Shown in pieces: positions 10,142 to 21,322 of a stretch of DNA of 64,000 bases. Below the pieces are notes generated by a model. That model saw nothing but the letters and a program-made list of their open reading frames with translations. It did no database searches and had not been told where the DNA came from. Location of the stretch: positions 1,116,001-1,180,000 of the forward strand of contig NC_010545.1 in the NCBI RefSeq assembly GCF_000069945.1, read 5' to 3'. Each line of letters starts with the position of its first letter. Within the stretch, counting starts at the first letter, position 1. The stretch is from Corynebacterium urealyticum DSM 7109 (GTDB taxonomy: Bacteria > Actinomycetota > Actinomycetes > Mycobacteriales > Mycobacteriaceae). The translations under genes and the position numbers were made by a program.

Positions 10142-10846
10142 ATGAAGCACTCCGAGAACACCGGTGCAGGGGCGGCCACCCCCTCCTTTGAGCTGCTGGG
10201 CTTCCCGGCGGGCGCCTTCCAGACCAATTGTTACGTGCTGATCAATACGGATGAGTCCGCAGCACGCGACGCCCAGGGGCACAGGCCCGCCACGGTGGTG
10301 GACCCGGGGCACGGCGCCCACCAGGTCATCATCGATGCCGCGAGCGAGCACAATTTCTATGTGGAGTCGATCGTGCTAACCCATGGCCACATCGACCACA
10401 TGCGAGATGCCGCGGAGTTCGGGGTGCCGGTCCACGTCCACGAATATGATCGTTCGATGCTCGAGGATCCGGGGATGTACACCAATGTCCTCGACTTTGC
10501 TCGCATCTTCGATACCGAGAACATGAAAGTTCCCGAGGACATCCGGAACCTCAGCGACGAGGTGAGCATCGGCGGCCAGAGCTTCGCCGTGCACCACATG
10601 CCGGGGCATTCCCCCGGATCCGTCATGTTCCGCATCCCGGGGCTGATCTTGGGTGGGGACGTCCTCTTCAACGGCGGCGTGGGGCGGACGGACCTGCCTG
10701 GTTCGGACCCGGCGGATATGACTCTGTCCCTGAAACGTCTGGCAGCCGAATTCGATGACGACGACGTCGTCCTTCCCGGTCACGGTCCGCAGACAACGAT
10801 CGGTCAGGAAAAGAAGACCAACCCCTTCCTGCACGAGGTGGGGTAG
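10142..10846 (+). CDS. MBL-fold metallohydrolase (glyoxalase II-like)
   Basis: The metallo-beta-lactamase fold shows its zinc motif LTHGHIDHM at about residues 80-88, then [10 protein letters not shown] (metal-binding His near 156) and LPGHGP close to the C-terminus. The length (234) fits the hydroxyacylglutathione hydrolase-like group. Actinobacteria mostly lack glutathione, so the true thiol-ester substrate is open. The gene lies between the cyclophilin gene (divergent) and hisS, the same order as in mycobacteria (Rv2581c). The stop lies 40 bases before the hisS start, so the two are probably cotranscribed. Confidence 0.88.
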   Translation: MKHSENTGAGAATPSFELLGFPAGAFQTNCYVLINTDESAARDAQGHRPATVVDPGHGAHQVIIDAASEHNFYVESIVLTHGHIDHMRDAAEFGVPVHVHEYDRSMLEDPGMYTNVLDFARIFDTENMKVPEDIRNLSDEVSIGGQSFAVHHMPGHSPGSVMFRIPGLILGGDVLFNGGVGRTDLPGSDPADMTLSLKRLAAEFDDDDVVLPGHGPQTTIGQEKKTNPFLHEVG

Positions 10847-10886
10847 TGCTACGCCCGTAGCGGTCCAGTCACTAAGATCTGGTGGC

Positions 10887-12170
10887 GTGACTAACTCAGG
10901 TGAAAAGAAGTTCCAGCCGCTGCACGCCCCGAAGGGTATTCCGGACTACGTGCCACCGCAGTCCAGCGAATTCCTGGCGGTGCGCACCGCGTTTCTCGAC
11001 GCCGCCCACAACGCCGGTTATGAGCACATCGAGCTGCCCGTGTTCGAGGACACCTCGCTGTTCGCCCGCGGCGTGGGGGAGTCCACCGACGTGGTGAGCA
11101 AGGAAATGTATACCTTTGCTGACCGGGGTGGTCGCTCGGTGACGCTGCGCCCGGAGGGCACCGCTGGAGTGATGCGTGCGGTGATCCAGCACAATCTCGA
11201 TCGTGGGCAGTTGCCAGCCAAGCTGGCGTATCACGGCCCGTTTTTCCGCTACGAACGCCCGCAGGCCGGCCGTTTCCGCCAGCTTCAGCAGGTCGGAGTG
11301 GAGGCCATCGGGGTGGACGACCCGGCGCTGGATGCCGAGGTCATCGCCCTGGCAGACCGCTGCTTCCGTTCCATTGGGTTGGACGGCTTCCGTCTCGAGT
11401 TGACGAGCCTGGGGGATAGCACCGATCGCCCGGCATACCGCGCGAAGCTCCAGGAGTTCCTGGCAACGCTACCGCTGGATGAGGAGACCCAGCGCCGCGC
11501 GGAGCTCAACCCGCTGCGAGTGCTGGACGATAAGCGCCCGCAGATGCAGGAGATGCTGGCGGACGCTCCGTTGATGAAGGATCACCTTTCCGACTCCTCC
11601 CGCGAGCACTTCGAGACCGTCACCGGTCTGCTGGAGGACATGGGCGTGGAGTACACGATCAACCCACGCATGGTCCGTGGGCTTGATTACTACACCAAGA
11701 CCTGTTTCGAGTTCGTCCACGATGGCCTCGGGGCGCAGTCCGGAATCGGCGGCGGTGGTCGCTACGACGGCTTGATGGCCCAGCTTGGTGGCCAGGATCT
11801 CTCCGGCATCGGCTTCGGCCTCGGCGTGGACCGGGCGCTGCTGGCCCTCGAAGCAGAGGGCAAGACGGCTTCTACCGGTCGCCGCGTGGACGTGTTTGGG
11901 ATCCCGATGGGCGATGCCGCGAAGCGCCACATGGCTGCTTTGATCAACGAGCTGCGCGCGGCGGGTGTTGCAGCGGACATGGCCTATGGCAATCGCGGGC
12001 TCAAGGGGGCGATGAAGGCTGCCAACCGGGCACATGCTCAGCTCGCCGTCGTCATCGGTGACCAGGAGCTCGAGGCGGGCACCGTGGCGGTGAAGGACCT
12101 GCAGCTCGGAGAGCAGCACGACGTCGCGGTGGCAGATCTGGTCACCCACATCCGTCGACAGCTGGCGTAG
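10887..12170 (+). CDS. hisS: Histidyl-tRNA synthetase
   Basis: HisRS charges tRNA-His. The GTG start at 10887 gives [21 protein letters not shown], the usual beginning of actinobacterial HisRS, and a 427-residue protein of normal length. Class II motifs are visible: motif 2 ([18 protein letters not shown]), the histidine-binding [11 protein letters not shown] and GGGGRYDGL regions, and motif 3 ([12 protein letters not shown]). A C-terminal anticodon-binding domain follows. The frame is open further upstream but overlaps the preceding gene and lacks family resemblance. Confidence 0.96.
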   Translation: MTNSGEKKFQPLHAPKGIPDYVPPQSSEFLAVRTAFLDAAHNAGYEHIELPVFEDTSLFARGVGESTDVVSKEMYTFADRGGRSVTLRPEGTAGVMRAVIQHNLDRGQLPAKLAYHGPFFRYERPQAGRFRQLQQVGVEAIGVDDPALDAEVIALADRCFRSIGLDGFRLELTSLGDSTDRPAYRAKLQEFLATLPLDEETQRRAELNPLRVLDDKRPQMQEMLADAPLMKDHLSDSSREHFETVTGLLEDMGVEYTINPRMVRGLDYYTKTCFEFVHDGLGAQSGIGGGGRYDGLMAQLGGQDLSGIGFGLGVDRALLALEAEGKTASTGRRVDVFGIPMGDAAKRHMAALINELRAAGVAADMAYGNRGLKGAMKAANRAHAQLAVVIGDQELEAGTVAVKDLQLGEQHDVAVADLVTHIRRQLA

Positions 12171-12172
12171 GT

Positions 12173-12242
12173 CCGAAGGACCCCTATACAGCTCCTTCGG
12201 GCTAGTAAAAACGGCACTGTGCGAAAAGCACAGTGCCGTTTT
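12173..12242. terminator. Bidirectional terminator between hisS and zinc peptidase gene
   Basis: Two hairpins follow the hisS stop. The first pairs CCGAAGGA (12173-12180) with TCCTTCGG (12193-12200). The second is a strong intrinsic terminator: AAAACGGCACTGTGC (12208-12222), GAAAA loop, then the perfect complement ending in TTTT (12239-12242). It lies between convergent genes and has A and T runs on both sides, so it can work in both directions. Confidence 0.85.
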
Positions 12243-12308
12243 CTTTACCATGGGCCGTTTGGCCGAGCGGAGCGCACCGGCCATGGCGGGCCTTGGCTCG
12301 TGGTGAGC

Positions 12309-13244
12309 TTAGCGGCGGAAGTTCGCCTCGCAGCTGGCCATTGTTCCGCCCTGGTAGCCGCGCAGGAATGCGTCCACGCGCTGCTGGGAGGAGCCGTGAG
12401 TCCACTTCTCCGGGTTGACCGAGCGACCGGCAGACTTCTGAATGGCATCATCGCCGATGGACTGGGCAGTTTTCACAGCCTGATCCACCTGGTCCTGTGT
12501 GATCGGGTCGAGCATGGCGTCCGGCCCCTTATCTGCCTGGCTAGCCCACAGACCCGCGTAGCAGTCAGCCTGCAGCTCCATCTTCACGGCGTTGGAGTCC
12601 TCACCCGGGTTGTTGTAATCGGAGAGACCGAGGTTGCCCTCGAGGTGTTGAATGTGGTGGCCGAACTCGTGGGCGACAACATACATCTGGGCGAACGGGC
12701 CATCGGAGCCACCCATCTGCCGCAGCTGCTTAAAGAATGGCGTCGCGAAGTAGGCGGTCTCATCGCCCGGGCAGTAGAACGGTCCGGACTGGGAGGCATC
12801 AGCCGCCCCGCAGGCGGTGTTCAACTGACCAGAGCCGATGAAGAGCCCCGGCTTGGTGTACTCAATATTCGCCTCCTGGGGGAGCGCCTCGCCCCAGAAG
12901 TCGTCCAGAACCGTCGCGGTGGCCTGGATGCGGCAGTCGTCGTGCTCGTTGGCGTCCTCGTACGTCTTGCAGTGCGCGAGCGCATCCGAGTCGGTCTGCG
13001 GGCCCTGCACATTGTTGGCCCCGCCGCCAATGCCTGGGATTCCGCCGCCGCTGTTGAGGAAGAAGATCACCAAGCCGGCGATGATGATGCCGGGCAGCCC
13101 GAAACGAGCGCCCACCTGACTCACCAACATGTTGATGAGGAAGTTGCCGCCGCCACGGTTTCCGCCGCCGAAGTTGGAGCCCCCGGAATTGCCGCCACCT
13201 TGGGCGCGGCCGGAGGAGTCGCCTAGATTTTGATTGAAGGTCAC
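12309..13244 (-). CDS. Neutral zinc metallopeptidase, YpfJ family
   Basis: The protein (311 residues) belongs to the Zn_peptidase (YpfJ) family, membrane-associated proteins of unproved substrate. A Gly/Asn-rich N-terminus (about residues 1-35) leads to one membrane helix (FGLPGIIIAGLVIFFL, about 48-63). The C-terminal domain carries the zinc signature VVAHEFGHHIQ near residues 190-200 and the family's closing segment (GSSQQRVDAFLRGY). The Gly-rich lead is longer than in E. coli YpfJ. It is transcribed towards hisS and divergently from aspS. Confidence 0.88.
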   Translation of the reverse strand: MTFNQNLGDSSGRAQGGGNSGGSNFGGGNRGGGNFLINMLVSQVGARFGLPGIIIAGLVIFFLNSGGGIPGIGGGANNVQGPQTDSDALAHCKTYEDANEHDDCRIQATATVLDDFWGEALPQEANIEYTKPGLFIGSGQLNTACGAADASQSGPFYCPGDETAYFATPFFKQLRQMGGSDGPFAQMYVVAHEFGHHIQHLEGNLGLSDYNNPGEDSNAVKMELQADCYAGLWASQADKGPDAMLDPITQDQVDQAVKTAQSIGDDAIQKSAGRSVNPEKWTHGSSQQRVDAFLRGYQGGTMASCEANFRR

Positions 13245-13339
13245 GCCCTAAAGTTTGCCACACTTGTTGATGGACTAAGCTGAAGGGTTGAATTCGACAC
13301 CCTTTTTCAAAGATTGAAAGCATCGGAAGGATAAGCGAC

Positions 13340-15160
13340 GTGCTGCGAACCCATCTAGCAGGCGAACTTCGCCCAGGAGACATCGACTCAGAGGTCACCC
13401 TCACCGGCTGGGTAGGCCGTCGCCGAGACCACGGTGGCGTGATCTTCATCGACCTGCGCGACCGTTCCGGCGTCGCACAGGTCGTGTTCCGCGAGTCCGA
13501 GGTCGCCGAACGTGCCCACGCATTGCGCAGCGAGTACTGCGTCCGCGTCCGCGGTCGCGTGGAGGCCCGTCCGGAGGGCTCCGAGAACCCGAACCTGCCG
13601 TCCGGCGCCGTCGAGGTCAACGTCAGCGAGCTCGAGGTACTCAACGAGTCCGCCGCGCTGCCGTTCCAGATCGACGACCCGTCCTCCGCCGGCGAGGTCG
13701 GCGAGGAGACCCGCCTGAAGTACCGCTACCTGGATCTGCGCCGCGCCTCCCAGGGCGACGCACTCCGTCTGCGCTCCAAGGCCAACGCTGCGGCCCGTAA
13801 GGTTCTCGAGCGCCACGATTTCACGGAGATCGAGACCCCGACGCTGACCCGTTCCACCCCGGAGGGCGCACGTGACTTCCTGGTTCCGGCACGCCTGAAG
13901 CCAGGCACCTTCTACGCTCTGCCGCAGTCCCCGCAGCTGTTCAAGCAGCTGCTCATGGTCGCCGGCATGGAGCGGTACTACCAGATCGCTCGCTGCTACC
14001 GCGACGAGGACTTCCGCGCCGACCGCCAGCCAGAGTTCACGCAGCTGGACGTCGAGATGAGCTTCGTCGACCAGGAGGACGTCATCGCCCTGGCCGAGGA
14101 GATCCTCACCGAGGTGTGGTCGACCGCCGGCTACGAGGTCCAGACCCCGTTCCCGCGCATGACCTACGCCGACGCGATGCGGCTCTATGGCTCCGATAAG
14201 CCGGATCTGCGCTTCGACATCCAGATCACCGAGTGCACCGAGTTCTTCAAGGACACGACCTTCCGCGTGTTCCAGAACGAGTACGTCGGTGCTGTCGTCA
14301 TGGACGGTGGAGCTAGCCAGCCACGCCGCCAGCTCGACGCCTGGCAGGAGTGGGCCAAGCAGCGCGGTGCGAAGGGCCTGGCCTACATCCTGGTGGGCGA
14401 GGACGGCGAGCTGTCCGGCCCAGTTGCGAAGAACATCACTGATGATGAGCGCGCTGGCATCGCCGACCACGTTGGTGCGAAGCCGGGCGACTGCATCTTC
14501 TTCGCAGCCGGCGACACCAAGTCTTCCCGTGCCCTGCTGGGTGCGGCTCGTGGCGAGATCGCCCAGAAGCTGGGACTCATCGACGACAGCAAGTGGGCCT
14601 TCACCTGGGTCGTCGACGCGCCGATGTTCGAGCCTGCAGCCGATGCCCGCGCAGAGGGCGACGTGGCGCTCGGCAACTCCGCATGGACTGCCGTGCACCA
14701 CGCCTTTACCTCCCCGAAGCCCGAGTTCCTGGACTCCTTCGACCAGGACCCAGGTTCCGCGCTGGCCTACGCCTACGACATCGTCTGCAACGGCAATGAG
14801 ATCGGCGGCGGTTCCATCCGTATCCACCAGCGGGACGTCCAGGAGCGCGTGTTCCAGGTCATGGGAATCTCCCAGGAGGAGGCCCGGGAGAAGTTCGGCT
14901 TCCTGCTCGACGCCTTCGCCTTCGGCGCTCCGCCGCACGGCGGCATCGCGTTCGGTTGGGACCGAATCGTCAGCCTGCTGGGCGGCTTCGACTCCATCCG
15001 CGACGTCATCGCCTTCCCGAAGTCTGGCGGCGGTGTCGACCCACTGACGGATGCGCCGAGCGAGATTACCCCGGAGCAGCGTAAGGAATCCGGCATCGAC
15101 GCGAAGCCGAAGAGGGCCGCAGCGGCGCAGGCCGGTGCAGCCAAGGCCAGCTCCAAGTAG
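13340..15160 (+). CDS. aspS: Aspartyl-tRNA synthetase (probably nondiscriminating)
   Basis: AspRS charges tRNA-Asp. The GTG start follows GGAAGG at a 9-base spacing. The 606-residue bacterial-type enzyme shows the OB-fold anticodon domain ([20 protein letters not shown]), class II motif 2 ([19 protein letters not shown]), the bacterial GAD insertion, and motif 3 ([10 protein letters not shown]). A Lys/Ala-rich tail ends the protein. In actinobacteria this enzyme often also charges tRNA-Asn, which is amidated later; whether that holds here depends on asnS and gatCAB elsewhere in the genome. Confidence 0.96.
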
Positions 15161-15221
15161 AGCGAAAAGGTAACAAGACCAGCTGGGGCGGCACACGGTG
15201 CCGGCCCGCCTGGCAATAAGG

Positions 15222-16493
15222 ATGAGTAAACAGGTGGCCGAACACAATCCAGCCCTCTCCGTGGCGGCAGTCGGCGAGTCCGCGCAGCGAGTTCTCGCCG
15301 CCCGCTTCGGCGGATCGCCGGAACTGAGCAACCCGGAGAACCTCGGAGGAAACGGATCCTCCCTGGTTCTACGCGCTCGGGTCGGGCACAATGACTTCCT
15401 CCAGGAACGCACGGTGGTGGTCAAACAGCTACCACCGCAGCCCTCGGGGGAAGAGCCCTCATCCCTCGCTGACCCGGAGGCCAACCGGTCTCGGGGTAGC
15501 AGGCGAATCTCCTTCGACCGCACCGGGCTCTTCCGCGAGCTTGTGGCTTATCAGTTCACAAACACCCTTGCTGAGGAATCACGACCAGGCCCGTTGCTGC
15601 TCGCGTATGACATCCAGGAGCGCCTCCTGATCCTCTCAGACCTTGGTGACGGCCAGAACTTCGCTGAGGTGCTCACCGGACTCTCGGCCAAGGACCGCCG
15701 CACCGCACTGCGGAAGCTGGGGCGCTCACTCGGCCGCATGCACGTAGCCACGGCAGGTAAAGAAGAGTCCTATGACACCCTCTTCCGCCGCCAGTGCCAG
15801 AAGCATGGCTACGCCTTCGAGGATGTCGTCGGCCAGCAGCCGAAGATTGAGGAAACTATCATCCTCGGACTGGAGCTGATGGAGAGCAACTCAATCAGCA
15901 TGCACCCGGAGGTCATCCGGTTGGCGAATCTGGCGGCGAGCCGACAGGCGGATGCCACCGCTCGCGCCTTCACCCCGTTCGACCTCATGCCAGACAACAT
16001 CGTGTTGGCACAGCGGGTGTTCTTCCTCGACTACGAGTGGGCAGGGTTCCGCGATATCGCCTTCGACGTCGCGTGCGTCATGGCCGGTTTTCCGCAGGAC
16101 CTGTCAACTCCGGCCCTGAGCGACCAGGAGACCGCCGAGTTTCTCGATGCCTGGCGGGCCGAGGTCGTCCACTATTGGCCGGAGTTCCGGGATGACGGCT
16201 ACTTCAACGAGGTCCTGGTAGCCACTCTGATCGCGTGGGCCTTCTTCTCCCTGGCGCTGTTGTACTACGGCTCCGATAAGGTGAACGACCTCCGCGAATT
16301 CGATATCGAGGCCGATGACTTGAAGAAGCTGACCACCGCACAGCTCATCGACCTCGCGACCACCGTGGACGCCATCTTGCGCTTCACCGCAGGGCTAGGC
16401 GAGAAACGTTTCGCTCCTGTCACCGAGCTTGCAGAAAATCTCCTAGCGGCGCTGGCCCCACTGGGCGCGCATCCGCAGCGACGTGAGGACTAG
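15222..16493 (+). CDS. Aminoglycoside-phosphotransferase-like kinase of unknown substrate
   Basis: The ~423-residue protein has the kinase-like fold of the APH/choline kinase group. Visible motifs are [10 protein letters not shown] (hinge region), [13 protein letters not shown] in the place of the catalytic loop, and [18 protein letters not shown] in the place of the metal-binding DxD segment. The usual HGDxxxxN catalytic loop reads PFDLMPDN, so the Asp and Asn are kept but the His-Gly is not. It lies between aspS and rarA. The ATG at 15222 directly follows AATAAGG; a GTG at 15198 would add eight residues. Substrate and activity are unknown, and resistance to aminoglycosides should not be assumed. 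Confidence 0.7.
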   Translation: MSKQVAEHNPALSVAAVGESAQRVLAARFGGSPELSNPENLGGNGSSLVLRARVGHNDFLQERTVVVKQLPPQPSGEEPSSLADPEANRSRGSRRISFDRTGLFRELVAYQFTNTLAEESRPGPLLLAYDIQERLLILSDLGDGQNFAEVLTGLSAKDRRTALRKLGRSLGRMHVATAGKEESYDTLFRRQCQKHGYAFEDVVGQQPKIEETIILGLELMESNSISMHPEVIRLANLAASRQADATARAFTPFDLMPDNIVLAQRVFFLDYEWAGFRDIAFDVACVMAGFPQDLSTPALSDQETAEFLDAWRAEVVHYWPEFRDDGYFNEVLVATLIAWAFFSLALLYYGSDKVNDLREFDIEADDLKKLTTAQLIDLATTVDAILRFTAGLGEKRFAPVTELAENLLAALAPLGAHPQRRED

Positions 16494-16500
16494 GCGCGAC

Positions 16501-17886
16501 GTGGAAGACCTGTTCAGTCAGGCCGCCCCACACCAGTCTGGGGCCGGTCCAGCGGAGGTGGAAGCATACTTCCACCCGGGTTCGCATGCGCCGCTGGCGG
16601 TCCGCATGCGGCCGCGAAGCCTGGCTGAGGTGGTGGGGCAGGACCACGTGCTTGGGCCAGGGACCCCGTTGCAGCGGCTCATTGACGGGCGCGGAGACTC
16701 CTCCGTTATCCTCTTCGGTCCGCCCGGCACGGGCAAAACCACCATCGCATCTCTGATCTCGGCGGCATCCGGACGCCACTTTGTCGCCCTGTCTGCCCTG
16801 AATTCGGGAGTCAAGGAGGTTCGGGCCGTCATCGAGGACGCCCGCCGTCGCCTGCTCCACGGTGCACGCACCGTGCTTTTCATCGACGAGGTGCACCGTT
16901 TCTCCAAAACGCAGCAGGACGCTCTGCTCGCCGCCGTGGAGAACCGCACGGTGCTGCTGGTCGCCGCCACGACCGAGAACCCGAGTTTCTCCGTGGTCTC
17001 GCCACTGCTGAGCCGCTCGCTGCTTGTCCAGCTGAAGTCGTTGGACGAAGACGGCATTAAATCCGTGCTGCGTCGCGCGATCGCCGATGAGCGAGGCTTG
17101 GCCGGCCAGGTGCAGATTGCTGACGACGCCCTGGACCAGCTCGCCGCGGTGTCTGGTGGGGACGCTCGACGCAGCCTGACGTACCTCGAGGCCGTCGCCG
17201 AGGACGTCCTCCAGCAGAAGGAGGCTGGCGACGAGGCTCCTACGATCACGGTCGCCGACGTCACTCGCTCCACGAATAAGGCGGTGGCTCGCTATGACCG
17301 CGACGGCGACCAGCACTACGACGTCACCAGCGCTTTTATTAAGTCCATGCGTGGCTCTGATCCGGATGCCGCGCTGCATTACCTCGCGCGGATGCTCGAA
17401 GGAGGGGAGGACCCCCGGTTCATCTCCAGGCGTTTGGTCATCGTCGCTTCCGAGGACATCGGAACAGCTGACCCTACCGCCCTGCAGGTCGCAGTCGCAG
17501 CGCACCAGGCGGTGAGCTTCATCGGCATGCCGGAGGCCCGCATTACGCTGGCCCACGCCACCGTCCACATGGCCACCGCCCCGAAGAGCAACGCCGCCTA
17601 CGTCGGTATCAACGAGGCCATCGCCGATATCCGGGCAGGCAAGGGGGCGATCGTTCCTGCTCACCTGCGCGACGGACACTACAGCGGCGCGAAGGCCCTC
17701 GGAAACGCCACCGGCTACCAGTACCCGCACGATGATCCTCGGGGCGTGTTGCGCCAGCAATACCTGCCGGATGACCTGGTCGAAGCGGTGTACTACCGGC
17801 CCACCACCCACGGCCACGAGCGTACGATTCACAGTCGCCTGGACACGCTGCGGGGCATTGTGCGTGGTTCCGGCCCGGGCAAGTAG
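16501..17886 (+). CDS. rarA: Replication-associated recombination ATPase RarA/MgsA
   Basis: RarA is an AAA+ ATPase acting at stalled replication forks. The Walker A motif [10 protein letters not shown] is at about residues 73-82 and Walker [11 protein letters not shown] near 124-133, followed by sensor 1 ([10 protein letters not shown]). The C-terminal half has the MgsA tetramerisation domain ([21 protein letters not shown]). The GTG at 16501 is chosen because an AGG lies 5 bases before it. A GTG at 16483, overlapping the previous gene, would add six residues. Confidence 0.94.
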   Translation: MEDLFSQAAPHQSGAGPAEVEAYFHPGSHAPLAVRMRPRSLAEVVGQDHVLGPGTPLQRLIDGRGDSSVILFGPPGTGKTTIASLISAASGRHFVALSALNSGVKEVRAVIEDARRRLLHGARTVLFIDEVHRFSKTQQDALLAAVENRTVLLVAATTENPSFSVVSPLLSRSLLVQLKSLDEDGIKSVLRRAIADERGLAGQVQIADDALDQLAAVSGGDARRSLTYLEAVAEDVLQQKEAGDEAPTITVADVTRSTNKAVARYDRDGDQHYDVTSAFIKSMRGSDPDAALHYLARMLEGGEDPRFISRRLVIVASEDIGTADPTALQVAVAAHQAVSFIGMPEARITLAHATVHMATAPKSNAAYVGINEAIADIRAGKGAIVPAHLRDGHYSGAKALGNATGYQYPHDDPRGVLRQQYLPDDLVEAVYYRPTTHGHERTIHSRLDTLRGIVRGSGPGK

Positions 17887-17889
17887 AAT
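17884..17889 (+). promoter_or_regulatory. Candidate -10 element before alaS
   Basis: TAGAAT fits the corynebacterial TANNNT -10 pattern and overlaps the rarA stop codon. No convincing -35 is seen at the right distance. The rest of the 107-base gap up to alaS shows no clear structure. Confidence 0.3.
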
Positions 17890-17993
17890 GCCATCTGTAG
17901 TTTTAGCTTTCCCCGCGGCATGAAACCCGTAGGAGGCGGTTGGCCCCACCAGGGCTGCCGAGACAACCCGAGACAGATTGAGGTAGCACTACC

Positions 17994-20660
17994 GTGCAGA
18001 CGCATGAGATTCGCCAGCGCTTCACCGACCATTTCGTGAAAAGCGGTCACACCGAGGTGCCCAGCGCGTCGTTGATCCTCGACGACCCGAACCTGCTCTT
18101 CGTCAACGCGGGCATGGTCCCCTTCAAGCCCTACTTCCTGGGCCAGGAGACCCCGCCGTTCGGTACCGCCACCTCCATCCAGAAGTGCGTGCGAACCCTC
18201 GACATCGACGAGGTCGGCATCACCACCCGCCACAACACCTTCTTCCAGATGGCCGGCAATTTCTCCTTCGGCCAGTACTTCAAGGAAGGCGCGATCAAGA
18301 ACGCGTGGACGCTGCTGACCAATTCCGTCGACGACGGTGGCCTTGGGCTGAACCCGGATCGCCTCTGGGTCACTGTCTACGAGGACGACGACGAGGCCGC
18401 GCAGCTGTGGCACGACCTCGTCGGTCTACCAACCGAGCGCATCCAGCGCCTCGGGATGGAGGATAACTACTGGCACATGGGAGTGCCCGGACCGTGTGGG
18501 CCGTGCTCCGAGATCTACTACGACCGTGGCCCGGCTTATGGCGAAGACGGTGGCCCGGCAGTGGACGATAGCCGATTTATCGAGATCTGGAACCTCGTGT
18601 TCATGGAGTTCGAGCGTGGCGAAACTAAGCCCGACGGCAGCTTCGACATCGTGGGCAACCTGCCGAAGAAGAACATCGATACCGGCATGGGTGTGGAGCG
18701 CCTCGCATTCCTGCTGCAGGGGGTGGACAACGTCTACGAGACTGACCTGCTGCGCCCGGTGATCGACACCGCCGAGAAGCTGACCGGCACCCGCTACGGC
18801 ACGCAGGACAAGGACGATATCCGCTTCCGCGTCATCGCCGACCACAGCCGCACCGCGCTGATGCTCATTCTCGACGGCGTGACCCCAGGCAACGAGGGAC
18901 GCGGCTATATCTTGCGTCGCCTGATTCGCCGCATCATCCGCTCTGCCCGTCTGCTGGGCGCCCAGGGGGCCGTCATTGAGCAGCTGCTGGGCACGGTCCG
19001 TGAGGCGATGACCCCGTCCTACCCGGAGATCGAGGAGAACTGGGAGCGTATCCGCTCCGTGGGAGTGACCGAGGAAAAGGCCTTCCTGAAGACCCTCGAG
19101 TCCGGATCCCAGCTCTTCGAGCAGTTCCTCACTGAGGCCCGCAATAGTGGTACCTCGGTTGTTCCGGGTGCAGTGGCTTTCTCGCTGCACGATACCCACG
19201 GCTTCCCGATCGACCTGACCCGCGAGATGGCTGAGGAGGCCTCGCTGACGGTCGACGAGGCTGGTTTCCACGAGCTGATGGCCGAGCAGAAGGCCCGCGC
19301 CAAGGCTGATAGCGCCGCAAAGAAGCACGTCCACGCGGACTTGAGTGTCTACCGCGCATTCATCGACTCCCACCCGACCCACTTCACCGGCTACGAGAAC
19401 ACGGCGGACGAGGGCAAGGTGTTGGGCCTGATCGTCGACGGCCAGCTCGCCGACCGTGCATCTGCCGGGCAGCACGCCCAGGTCATCCTGGACCAGACCC
19501 CGTTCTATGCCGAGTCCGGTGGCCAAATGGCCGACCGCGGTAGCCTCCGCGGCCCAGGAGGCCTGGCGAAGGTCGTGGACGTCCAGAAGATCGCCAAGAA
19601 GGTCTGGGCGCACCTGATCGAGGTCACCGAGGGCGAGCTCGCCATCGGCGAGCTTCTTGAGGCGCGCGTCGACCAGAAATGGCGCCACCAGGCCCGCCAG
19701 GCGCACTCCGGTACCCACCTGATCCACGCTGCGCTGCGCGAGGTACTGGGTCCAACAGCCGTGCAGGCCGGATCCATGAACAAGCCGGGCTACCTGCGCT
19801 TCGACTTCTCCTACGGGGATCAGCTGACCGAGAAGCAGCTGCAGCAGATCGAGGAGATCGCGAACTCTGCGGTCGACACCGACTACCAGGTCAACACCAT
19901 CGAGACCTCCCTGGAGGAGGCCAAGGCGATGGGAGCGATGGCCCTATTCGGCGAGAACTACGGAAAGCAGGTTCGTGTCGTCGAGATCGGCGGCCCGTTC
20001 TCCATGGAGCTGTGCGGCGGTATCCACGTGGACCACTCCTCGCAGATCGGCCCGATTAGCGTGCTCGGTGAGTCCTCGGTGGGCTCTGGGGTGCGCCGCA
20101 TCGAGGCTTATACCGGTATGGATTCCTTCCGCCACCTCGCCGCTGACCGTTCCCTGGTTGCCAACCTCGCGGCGAACTTTAAGGCCACCAGCGAGGAGAT
20201 CCCGGAGCGCATTGACGCGCTGACCGCCAAGCTCAAGGCCGCAGAGAAGCAGGTCCAGCAGCTGCGCGCCCAGCAGCTGGCTGCCCAGGTTGGCAGCATT
20301 GTGGACAGTGCTGCGGATGTGTCCGGCGTGAAGGTGCTTACCCAGAATCTCGGGGAGGGCCTGGGTGCGAAGGAGCTGCGCTCTGTGGCGCAGGACGCCA
20401 TCGCCCGTTTCAATTCCGAGACGGCGGTCGTGCTCTTCACGTCTCAGGATGGGGAGAAGGTTCCATTCGTTGCTGCGGCGAACCCACAGGCAGTCGAGCG
20501 CGGCCTGAAGGCGGGCGACCTGGTGAAGGCATTCGGCGCCGAGGTTGGTGGCCGCGGTGGCGGTAAGCCAGCCCTGGCGCAGGGCTCCGGTTCCGATGCT
20601 TCCGGCGTCGACGCCGGCCTGGCGGCCGTTCAGCGCCTCGTGAACGAGATCCTCAGCTAG
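17994..20660 (+). CDS. alaS: Alanyl-tRNA synthetase
   Basis: AlaRS charges tRNA-Ala and clears mischarged Ser and Gly. The 888-residue protein starts with GTG after GAGGTAG. The class II catalytic core begins at once ([32 protein letters not shown]). The editing domain has [11 protein letters not shown] near residue 570 and the zinc-site segment [13 protein letters not shown] near 672. A coiled coil and the C-Ala domain, ending in a Gly-rich [15 protein letters not shown] segment, complete the normal architecture. The usual alaS-ruvX-mltG-aroE order of actinobacteria follows. Confidence 0.97.
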
Positions 20661-20680
20661 TTCCACGAGGTCGATCACCG

Positions 20681-21176
20681 ATGACATCCGGTTTTTCCCG
20701 CGAGGAGATTTCTCCCGACCGTCCCGACCCGGAGACCGATCCAGGGCGGGGACGGCGGCTGGCGCTCGACGTCGGCAGCGTACGCATCGGTGTTGCACTG
20801 AGCGACCCGGATGGCATCCTGGCCTCTCCGCTGGAGACGGTGGCCGCTGCCGTGGACGGCTCCGACGTGGCGCGCGTGGTGGAGCTGATCGAGGAGAACT
20901 TCGTCGTGGAGGTTATCGTCGGTCTTCCGGTGGCGTTGCGCGGCAACCACACCTCGAGCACCGTAGCAGCCCTGGACTTTTATGAGGACCTTGGCGAAGA
21001 GCTACCGGAACTGCCCATACGGCTCGTCGACGAACGCATGTCCACCATGGCTGCGACCCAGGCCTTTCAGGCTTCCGGGGTGAGCGCCAAAAAAGGGTCG
21101 GAAGCGGATTGACCAAGCTGCGGCGGTGCATATTCTGCAGGGGTGGCTCGACGCCCGTCGGCGCGTCATCTCGTAA
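20681..21176 (+). pseudogene. ruvX: Holliday junction resolvase-like RuvX/YqgF, frameshifted near the C-terminus
   Basis: YqgF-family RNase H-fold nuclease, implicated in pre-16S rRNA 5' maturation. The first 137 residues carry the expected motifs: LALDVGSVRIGVALSD (catalytic Asp), VGLPVALRG, and VDERMSTMAA. At a run of six A (21089-21094) the frame is lost: as written it ends KKGSEAD at 21112. With one A removed it continues KKGRKRIDQAAAVHILQGW and stops at 21176, giving a normal 164-residue protein. The lost part includes the conserved DQAAAVHIL helix with the last catalytic Asp, so the product as written should be inactive. A sequencing error is as likely as a true mutation. Confidence 0.82.
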
Positions 21177-21200
21177 TCGAATCGTGATCATGGAATAATG

Positions 21201-21279
21201 TCCGATGATCGATCCACGATCATCGGATGCATCGCTGTCCTATGGCGATGCTTCGCGTTGCCTTCACGCTTCGAGCGTG
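21201..21279 (+). other. Three tandem stem-loops upstream of mltG
   Basis: Hairpin 1 is a perfect 11-bp stem, TCCGATGATCG (21201-21211) with its complement at 21217-21227. Hairpin 2 pairs GCATCGC (21229-21235) with GCGATGC (21245-21251). Hairpin 3 pairs CACGCT (21265-21270) with AGCGTG (21274-21279) around a TCG loop. None ends in a T-run, so a simple terminator is unlikely. They fill most of the 146-base gap between ruvX (restored end) and mltG. Confidence 0.5.
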
Positions 21280-21322
21280 GCCGCGCGTTCCGTAGCACCT
21301 GAGATCCGAAAGGCATAGTTGC

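Noticed and set aside
12219..13226. 335-codon forward frame opposite the zinc peptidase gene
   Set aside because: It begins inside the hisS terminator and covers the peptidase gene, which has a clear HEFGH zinc motif on the other strand.
13388..15523. 711-codon open frame on the reverse strand across aspS
   Set aside because: It is the shadow of a high-GC gene; its composition (Leu/Val/Ala/Gly/Asp rich, no known domain) and the clear AspRS on the other strand explain it.
21087..21095. Classical -1 slippery heptamer at the A6 run of ruvX
   Set aside because: The frame needed for the conserved C-terminus is +1, so a -1 shift would not rescue the protein.
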